The notes beneath the pieces are model-generated. The model had not been told where the DNA came from. It saw only the letters and a list, made by a program, of their open reading frames with translations, and did not search any database. From the NCBI GenBank assembly GCA_021786815.1, contig JAJYMR010000323.1:1-10812 (forward strand): a stretch of DNA of 10,812 bases. The letters are read 5' to 3'. A program made the translations under genes and the position numbers. The stretch is from Deltaproteobacteria bacterium. Lineage in GTDB: Bacteria > Desulfobacterota > Binatia > Binatales > Binataceae. Shown piece after piece: positions 6,268 to 10,812 of the stretch (position 1 is its first letter; every line of letters begins with the position of its first letter).

Positions 6268-7170
6268 ATGGCATCGGAGAAAGGCTCCAAACAGGGCCGC
6301 GTCGCGGAGACCGGTTCGCAAAGGCTCGCGTCAGGGCGCAAGCGCGCCGAGACTGCGAAACCGCGCGAAGCGGAAGCGGAACTGGAACGCGAGGTCGCGT
6401 TCGCGCGCAAGGCGGCACTCGCCGCGGGAGAGATCCTCTCGCGCTATTACAAGCACGGTTCGTACAAGGTCGGCTCCAAGGGCTACGACAATCCGGTCAC
6501 GACCGCGGACTTGAAGGCCGACCGCGCAATAAAGCGAATCCTGACGCGCGCGTTCCCCGGCTACGGATGGCTTTCGGAGGAAACCGCCGACACGAAGGAA
6601 CGGCTCAAATGCCGGCGCGCATGGATCGTCGATCCCCTCGACGGCACCAAGGAATTCATCAAGGGCATACCCGAGTTCTGCGTCGCGATCGCGCTGGTCG
6701 AGCGCGGCGTGCCGATTCTCGGAATCACCTACAACCCGATCAAGGACGAGATGTTCTGGGCGGCGCGCGGGATGGGATGCCATCTGAACGACGGCGCGGC
6801 CCGCGTCACGCGAACGCGCGTGCTCAAGAGAGCCCGCGTGCTCGCGAGCCGAAGCGAGACGGCGCGCGGCGAATGGGAAGTCTTTAACGGAACGTTGATG
6901 TGGAGCCCGACCGGAAGCGTCGCCTATAAGCTTGCGCTGGTGGCGGGCGGGAAGGCCGACGCGACTTTCTCTCGCACGCCGAAGAACGAATGGGATATCG
7001 CGGCGGGCGCGGCGCTCGTCACCGAAGCGGGCGGAATGATGACGGACATTAAGGGGCGCGTGATGCGCTTCAACCAGAGGCGCACGGTGCGTTCGGGGAT
7101 GATCGCTTCCAACGGCCTTCTGCACGAGGCGCTGGTGAAGGTCGCCTCGATGCAAAACAACGGCGGCTAG
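6268..7170 (+). CDS. Inositol monophosphatase superfamily phosphatase, CysQ-like (3'(2'),5'-bisphosphate nucleotidase or inositol phosphatase)
   Basis: The 300-residue product has the complete Mg2+/Li+-type phosphatase motif set: DNPVTTADLKAD at 74-85, SEET with paired glutamates at 103-106, DPLDGTKEF at 122-130 and EWDIAAGAALVTEAGG at 241-256. The DPLDGTKEF form (Lys-Glu after DGT) is more typical of CysQ/bisphosphate nucleotidases than of inositol-1-phosphatases, so hydrolysis of 3'-phosphoadenosine 5'-phosphate is the better guess. Substrate specificity cannot be settled from motifs. Residues 1 to about 37 are a charged, low-complexity extension outside the usual domain. ATG 6268 has only a weak AGG about 9 bases upstream, and no good internal ATG exists before the fold starts. 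The gene begins 3 bases after the DHS-like stop, consistent with translational coupling. It converges on the MFS gene across a strong hairpin. Confidence 0.88.
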   Translation: MASEKGSKQGRVAETGSQRLASGRKRAETAKPREAEAELEREVAFARKAALAAGEILSRYYKHGSYKVGSKGYDNPVTTADLKADRAIKRILTRAFPGYGWLSEETADTKERLKCRRAWIVDPLDGTKEFIKGIPEFCVAIALVERGVPILGITYNPIKDEMFWAARGMGCHLNDGAARVTRTRVLKRARVLASRSETARGEWEVFNGTLMWSPTGSVAYKLALVAGGKADATFSRTPKNEWDIAAGAALVTEAGGMMTDIKGRVMRFNQRRTVRSGMIASNGLLHEALVKVASMQNNGG

Positions 7171-7194
7171 CTCTTCTCGTGGCTCCAGTCTCTT

Positions 7195-7225
7195 CCTTGC
7201 CTCTCCCGACACGGGAGAGGCAAGG
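7195..7225. terminator. Perfect 14-bp hairpin between convergent genes
   Basis: CCTTGCCTCTCCCG at 7195-7208 pairs perfectly with CGGGAGAGGCAAGG at 7212-7225 around the 3-base loop ACA. It lies 24 bases after the phosphatase stop in the 173-bp convergent gap. No T tract follows on either strand, so it is either a Rho-assisted or bidirectional terminator, or a copy of a dispersed intergenic repeat; CTCTCCC/GGGAGAG hairpins of this kind are scattered in many high-GC proteobacterial genomes. The rest of the gap (7226-7343) shows short GC-rich repeats of CCGG but no gene. Confidence 0.65.
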
Positions 7226-7343
7226 CCACCTGGCTTCAGAACCCCGGCAGCTGACCGGCGCCCCTACCGGGACTGGCGCAAGGGTCGCTTTCCTGTTGCG
7301 GGTGCGCATGGACTGAACTTCTCCTCACGCCAATGGAATCTGA

Positions 7344-8612
7344 TTATGAGGCGGCTGCTCGATCGGGCATCGTGCGGGTGCGGCCGGGGCCGGTCTCCGG
7401 CAGCAGGTACATCGTGATTAACGGAAGCGCCAGGAATAGCAGGAAACCGAGCATCACGCTCCTGAGTCCCACGACCGACGCGAGCGCGCCGCCCAGGAAC
7501 GGCGCGATGAACGCGGCGGCGTAGCCAACGGACCATACGAAGGCGAGCGCCGTGCCCATTTTCTCGGGTGTCATCCCGGGCAACTCCATCACCAGCGTCG
7601 TGATCGGAGCGAGCGTGCCGGCCGCGCCAATTCCGACCATCACGAGCGAAACCGTTATCCAGCCGCGGTCCGGCAAAACGATCGTGCCGACGCTTCCGAG
7701 CAGCATCAGGAGCGAGACGGGCCACGTAAACGGCTTGCGAAGCCCGGTAATGCCGGTGGCAAACCCGCCGCCGACCGCCGCGAAGATTCCCGCAAGCGGC
7801 AGCACGGCGGTAAGAGTCGAAGCCTGGGTCAGCCCCATCGCCCGATATTCGCGGAAATATTGCGGCAGGAACGTGGCATAAAGCTGGAAGACCCACATTC
7901 CGCCGAACAGTCCTATCGCGACGAGCAAGATGTCACGCATTTTCACGACTTCGCGCACCACCGATTCGCGCGTCGCCCCGAGCGGACTTCGCGCGGCGGC
8001 CGTGGGCTTGGGGCCGGCGCGCTCGCGCCCAAGGACGGTCCATAGCAGCGCCACGCCGAGGCATCCGAGGCCGTAGTAGCGGAGCACCGCGTTCCACGAG
8101 GAGTGCGCGGCGAGATAAAGCGGCGCCGTTATCGTGTAAACCGCGGCCAGGCCGACGTACGAGCAAAGCGCGTTGAACATGTTGATATACGGCCATTCGC
8201 GCTCGCCGAACCATTGCATCACGAGCGCTCCGGGCGGAGCGATCACGAGTCCGAAGCCGATTCCCTGCACGATGCGCCATCCGAGCAGTTGCGCGAAACT
8301 CCGGCTGTACCCGCTCATGAACTGCGCGCCAGCCATTATCCAAAGGCCAACCACCATCGAGCGCAGCGCGCCCATCCGCTGCATCACGACCGCTCCGAGC
8401 ATCGAGAACACCGCGATACAAAGCGCGATTATCGAGACGACAAGCCCCGCGTGTGCGAGCGAGAGCTTGAGGCTCTTCATGATCGGGCCGAGGATCGGCG
8501 CGGGTGCGAGCCAGATTAGCGTTTCGCAGATCAGGGTAAGGAAGAGCAGAACTTCGATGACCCATCGGTAGGAGGAAGGCGGTGCTTGCACTTCAGGCAT
8601 TCGGCGAGCCAT
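7344..8612 (-). CDS. Major facilitator superfamily transporter (substrate unknown)
   Basis: With ATG 8612 the product has 422 residues and about 12 hydrophobic segments split by a central charged loop (REVVKMRDILL region), the usual MFS layout. The loop after the second helix (GAVVMQRMGALRS) is a degenerate form of motif A, lacking the usual Asp-Arg. The first half carries GWRIVQGIGFGLVIAPPGALVMQWF, comparable to the helix-4/5 region of MFS proteins such as the CynX/NimT-type anion and drug exporters, but I cannot assign a subfamily. A TTG 16 codons upstream would lengthen the protein, with no ribosome site in support. ATG 8600 is a second alternative. It follows the other MFS gene after a 62-bp gap on the same strand and is probably co-transcribed with it. 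The C-terminus ends in a short hydrophilic tail. Confidence 0.87.
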   Translation of the reverse strand: MARRMPEVQAPPSSYRWVIEVLLFLTLICETLIWLAPAPILGPIMKSLKLSLAHAGLVVSIIALCIAVFSMLGAVVMQRMGALRSMVVGLWIMAGAQFMSGYSRSFAQLLGWRIVQGIGFGLVIAPPGALVMQWFGEREWPYINMFNALCSYVGLAAVYTITAPLYLAAHSSWNAVLRYYGLGCLGVALLWTVLGRERAGPKPTAAARSPLGATRESVVREVVKMRDILLVAIGLFGGMWVFQLYATFLPQYFREYRAMGLTQASTLTAVLPLAGIFAAVGGGFATGITGLRKPFTWPVSLLMLLGSVGTIVLPDRGWITVSLVMVGIGAAGTLAPITTLVMELPGMTPEKMGTALAFVWSVGYAAAFIAPFLGGALASVVGLRSVMLGFLLFLALPLITMYLLPETGPGRTRTMPDRAAAS

Positions 8613-8674
8613 CTCGGGCGGGTAAATCTCCCTATAGCGGCACTGGCGGGTTGACGCCAACCGCGCGCGATTCT

Positions 8675-9967
8675 CTATTGCAGCCGCACTTCACCGCTTG
8701 CCCACGCCACGTATCCGGCCATCCCGAGCAGATAGACGGCCGCGATAACGTCGAACACGGCCGCGAATGAGCCGGTCGCCCTCAGGATGAAGCCCGCGGC
8801 CGCGACGCCGACGATTCCGGGAATGGCGGCGATCGTGTTCGACACGCCCATCAGCACGCCCGCGTAACGCGGTCCGACGTCGAGATGGTTCACGCCGTAA
8901 GCGGCAAGCCCGGCGCCGTTGAACGCCGCCGAAATCGTGACCATCGCGATTGCGGCCCACGGCGACGATATCGCGGGAAGCGCGAGCAGCGGAAGCGCTC
9001 CGCCCACGAATGACGCGGCCTGAAGGCTCTTGCGCACGGTCCCCACCCGCACGCCGCGCCATCGCATCCAGTCCGCAAGCCATCCCGCGCCGTTGCTCGC
9101 GAAGAAGGTTGCAATCCAAGGAACCAGCGCGTAAGCGCCGACCCGCGCGAGCGGAACGCCAAAGGTGCGGTCGAGATAGGTTGGAAGCCATAGCAGCAGG
9201 ATGTTGAAGCCGAAGTTGCTGCAGAAATGCGCGAGCACGATCGCCCACACCGCTTTTTCGCGCATCATCTTCTTCCACGGGATCGCAACGGCCGCCGGCG
9301 CTTCGGGCCGGTCGGCAAGAATCGTGTCGAGTTCCGCAGGCGCGACGCGAGGGGATTGCTCGGGCGTGTCGGTGACGCTCAGGAGCCAGCTCGCCACCCA
9401 CACGAGACCGAGCGCGCCCGACAGGTAGAACAGCCACGGCCATCCGAGCGCGACGATTATCGGCGGGCTCGCGAGCAGGGCGAGGACCGTTCCCAGGTAC
9501 ATCCCGCTGAAGTTGAGCGAGATTACGCGCGAGCGCTCGCCCGCGCGCGTCCATCGTGCGGCGATACTATGGATGGCGGGAAAGTTGACGCCCTCGCCAA
9601 GTCCAAGCAGGACCCGAGCGGCGAACAGAAGGGCGAAAGCGGCGCTGGCCGCGGGCGTGACGAGCGTTGCGAGCGACCACAGGGCCACGCCCGCCGCGAG
9701 GACCCGCCTGCCGCCGAAGCGGTCTGCCATCCATCCGCCCAAAAGCTGCGGCCAGACGTAGCCCCAGAAGAAGGCGGACAGGATCAGGCCCTGGGTCGCG
9801 GCGTCGTAGCCGCGCTCGCGCGCGAGCGGGATTATCGCGACCGAGATGCTTACGCGGTCGACGTAGCAAAGCACGGTGGCGAGCGAGAACAGGCCGACCA
9901 CCGTGTAGCGCGCGGGCCAGTGAGAGGATTGCGCGCCGGGTGCGTGCGCCGGGGCCGGTTTTTTCAT
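8675..9967 (-). CDS. MFS transporter of the anion:cation symporter (ACS, SLC17-like) type
   Basis: A 430-residue, 12-helix transporter. Helix 1 has CYVDRVSISVAI at 34-45, the Asp-Arg pattern (usually NYxDRxNxSVA) typical of ACS family members that take up organic anions such as hexuronates, phthalates or sialic acid. Canonical motif A GGWMADRFGGRR sits at 77-88, and GLGEGVNFPAIHSIAARW near 120-140 matches the ACS helix-4 signature. A cytoplasmic central loop (residues about 200-235) is rich in Ala, Pro and Glu. The second half includes FNILLLWLPTYLDRTFG, also common in this family. No catabolic gene for an organic acid is nearby, so the substrate cannot be inferred from context. The start ATG 9967 has a weak purine stretch upstream. 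It lies 114 bp downstream of the XRE gene, which may control it. Confidence 0.92.
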   Translation of the reverse strand: MKKPAPAHAPGAQSSHWPARYTVVGLFSLATVLCYVDRVSISVAIIPLARERGYDAATQGLILSAFFWGYVWPQLLGGWMADRFGGRRVLAAGVALWSLATLVTPAASAAFALLFAARVLLGLGEGVNFPAIHSIAARWTRAGERSRVISLNFSGMYLGTVLALLASPPIIVALGWPWLFYLSGALGLVWVASWLLSVTDTPEQSPRVAPAELDTILADRPEAPAAVAIPWKKMMREKAVWAIVLAHFCSNFGFNILLLWLPTYLDRTFGVPLARVGAYALVPWIATFFASNGAGWLADWMRWRGVRVGTVRKSLQAASFVGGALPLLALPAISSPWAAIAMVTISAAFNGAGLAAYGVNHLDVGPRYAGVLMGVSNTIAAIPGIVGVAAAGFILRATGSFAAVFDVIAAVYLLGMAGYVAWASGEVRLQ

Positions 9968-9987
9968 GCTCGGCCCCGCGAAACCCG

Positions 9988-10017
9988 CCGGCCGGGGCGC
10001 AATAAAGCGCCAGCCGG
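9988..10017. repeat. GC-rich stem-loop upstream of the ACS-type transporter
   Basis: CCGGC (9988-9992) and GGCGC (9996-10000) pair with GCGCC (10007-10011) and GCCGG (10013-10017) around an AATAAA loop, with a small internal bulge (three bases against one). It lies between the XRE stop and the transporter start, so on the minus strand it would form in the 5' leader of the transporter or partly terminate the XRE transcript. No T tract follows. Confidence 0.4.
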
Positions 10018-10029
10018 ACGCCGCGGCGT
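10018..10029. repeat. 12-bp perfect palindrome ACGCCGCGGCGT
   Basis: A self-complementary 12-mer directly abutting the stem-loop at 9988-10017, in the 114-bp gap upstream of the ACS-type MFS gene. It could be a protein site, but palindromes made only of GC-rich steps arise easily by chance in this composition. Confidence 0.3.
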
Positions 10030-10081
10030 GGGCGTCGGCTTGGGCGGGCGGGCTCGTGGCTCAGCAGGAAGCGAGGAGCGA

Positions 10082-10510
10082 CTAGCGGCCGAGGGCCTGG
10101 CGAATAGTGGTCAGGATGTAGACGAAGTCGCGCTGGGAGCGGACTTCACCCATCAGGGCCACCCGCGACAGCATCTCCATCTCTTCGCCGCTGATGTTGT
10201 GGATGCGCCGCAACTGCTCGTTACCGCGGAAATCCTCCCACGCCGAGTTGTCGGGCGCCTGCTCCTCGGTGGTGAGAAGCGCCTGGGCGCGTGGATTGGC
10301 GAGGAAGAACAACTCGCGCCGATCCAGCCCGAGCACTTCGGCCAGCCGCGAGACGATTTTGTCCGACGGATGGCGTTTGCCGGACTCCAGATGTCCGACG
10401 TAAGGGGTGGATGTCTTGATTCGCCGGGCGACGTCCTCTTGCGTCAGGTCGAGCTGACGGCGCCGGTCGCGAATCACCTGTCCGAAAGTGCGCTCTTTGG
10501 TACGCGCCAT
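10082..10510 (-). CDS. XRE/Cro-type helix-turn-helix transcriptional regulator
   Basis: A 142-residue regulator. Residues about 9-65 form the five-helix HTH_3 domain: FGQVIRDRRRQLDLTQEDVARRI (helices 1-2), STPYVGHLESGKRHPS (recognition helix and turn), and KIVSRLAEVLGLDRRELFFLA (helices 4-5). The C-terminal part (about 90-142) is a short helical segment, NSAWEDFRGNEQLRRIHNIS followed by EEMEMLSRVAL, with no ligand domain I can name; it may mediate dimerisation or sensing. The start ATG 10510 follows a purine-rich GGGGGGAGAG site 9-10 bases upstream. Upstream lies an AT-rich region with two abutting perfect inverted repeats, suggesting autoregulation. It is co-oriented with two MFS transporters downstream and is a plausible local regulator of them. 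Confidence 0.92.
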   Translation of the reverse strand: MARTKERTFGQVIRDRRRQLDLTQEDVARRIKTSTPYVGHLESGKRHPSDKIVSRLAEVLGLDRRELFFLANPRAQALLTTEEQAPDNSAWEDFRGNEQLRRIHNISGEEMEMLSRVALMGEVRSQRDFVYILTTIRQALGR

Positions 10511-10581
10511 TGGTTGTTACTCTCCCCCCGCCGGAAGCGTCCAGGCGGAAAGATTATCAACAATCTGTCAGAATCACTACG

Positions 10582-10607
10582 CTTACAAACTGTAAGTATC
10601 ATGATAC
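10582..10607. promoter_or_regulatory. Two abutting perfect inverted repeats upstream of the XRE gene, candidate operator
   Basis: CTTACA-AAC-TGTAAG (10582-10596) is a perfect 6-bp inverted repeat with a 3-bp spacer. It shares its last G with GTATCATGATAC (10596-10607), a perfect 12-bp palindrome. They sit in an AT-rich island (about 10545-10620) in otherwise GC-rich DNA, 72-97 bp before the XRE start. This is the kind of site small HTH regulators bind. Confidence 0.55.
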
Positions 10608-10621
10608 CGTCAAATTGGCAA
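10595..10621 (-). promoter_or_regulatory. Candidate sigma-70 promoter of the XRE gene
   Basis: On the minus strand TTGCCA (10621-10616) is followed after 15 bases by GATACT (10600-10595), 5/6 and 4/6 matches to the -35 and -10 consensus. The spacer is short. The -10 lies inside the inverted repeats, so a bound repressor would block it. GATAAT at 10558-10553 is an alternative -10 without a good -35. Confidence 0.3.
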
Positions 10622-10740
10622 TAGGATGCCGAGTGGTTTTTATTGGCCGCAAGTGACCGCGCGTCGGCAGATTCAACGGGCCGATTCAGCCTGGGCGCCT
10701 GATTCGCTGTGCGGCTTCAAATCAGCCCGCCTGATGAGCC

Positions 10741-10812
10741 TCAGTTGCCGTACGGGTTGCGGCCCTGGTTGAGGTAAAGCGAGAAGCCCGCAACGCCGGA
10801 CAGGGCGCGTGG
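10741..10812 (-). CDS. C-terminal end of an unidentified protein, truncated by window edge
   Basis: Reading from the right edge on the minus strand, one frame runs for 23 codons to a TGA at 10743-10741 and ends SLYLNQGRNPYGN. The residue composition (Gly, Tyr, Asn, few Arg) looks more protein-like than the other frames, and the position upstream of a non-coding leader fits a gene end. I do not recognise the family, and 23 residues is too little to be firm. The stretch 10622-10740 between it and the XRE leader holds only imperfect repeats of CTGATTC/GAATCAG type and no gene that I can support. Confidence 0.35.
   Translation of the reverse strand, partial: PRALSGVAGFSLYLNQGRNPYGN

Noticed and set aside
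5548..6321. A 257-codon minus-strand frame opposite the DHS-like gene
   Set aside because: Antisense shadow; no motif and no plausible start signal.
6331..7212. A 293-codon minus-strand frame opposite the CysQ-like phosphatase
   Set aside because: Composition is Arg/Ala/His-rich and lacks motifs; the + strand frame has the full phosphatase motif set.
7226..7343. Possible small gene or mobile-element remnant in the convergent gap
   Set aside because: No frame in it has a convincing start, ribosome site or composition, and no terminal repeats were seen beyond the separate hairpin.
8613..8660. A TTG start 16 codons upstream for the second MFS gene
   Set aside because: The extra residues are polar and not family-like, and no ribosome site precedes the TTG; ATG 8612 is preferred.
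9227..10624. A 465-codon open frame on the + strand
   Set aside because: It lies antisense to the ACS-type transporter and the XRE regulator, both with strong family motifs. Its protein is rich in Arg, Gly and Ala with no recognisable domain, the usual shadow of high-GC coding DNA.
10683..10735. Repeated CTGATTC/AATCAG elements as a CRISPR-like or terminator structure
   Set aside because: The copies are short, imperfect and irregularly spaced, and the possible stem contains mismatches and no T tract.

Overview
The window is high-GC chromosomal DNA with dense, short-gap gene packing and no tRNA, rRNA, CRISPR array, integrase or transposase that I can see. A sigma-54 activator, a PspA homologue, a bacterial deoxyhypusine-synthase-like protein and a CMK-like/BON fusion together suggest a free-living, Deltaproteobacteria-like lineage (Desulfobacterota, Binatota or similar), possibly uncultured. 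This placement is an inference from gene content and composition; no marker gene fixes it.

Left block, + strand (1-2177): the 3' part of a sigma-54 enhancer-binding activator, cut by the window edge before its Walker A motif. It is followed by a small four-helix isoprenylcysteine/phospholipid methyltransferase-like membrane protein that overlaps it by ATGA, then a PspA/IM30 coiled-coil protein. The block ends at a strong 14-bp hairpin shared with the convergent cinA gene.

Middle block, - strand (2228-4917): transcription runs from a cytidylate-kinase-like/BON fusion through pgpA (phosphatidylglycerophosphate phosphatase) to cinA (pyridine-nucleotide and NMN housekeeping). This is probably one operon. 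A 213-bp intergenic region then separates it from a divergent + strand pair (5131-7170): a deoxyhypusine-synthase-like enzyme and, 3 bp later, an inositol-monophosphatase-superfamily (CysQ-like) phosphatase. The DHS-like protein keeps the catalytic lysine but has lost several spermidine-contacting residues, so its reaction is probably not classical hypusine synthesis.

Right block, - strand (7344-10812): an XRE-type regulator lies upstream of two different MFS transporters (an ACS-type one, then a second of unclear family), all co-oriented. The XRE gene is preceded by an AT-rich leader carrying two abutting perfect inverted repeats, a likely operator. The last 72 bases hold the C-terminal end of another - strand gene. 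A perfect 14-bp hairpin lies between the convergent phosphatase and transporter genes.

I found no clear-cut unknown defence or mobile system. The most unusual items are the altered active site of the DHS-like enzyme with its phosphatase partner, the kinase-BON fusion beside pgpA-cinA, and the palindromic operator of the XRE gene.
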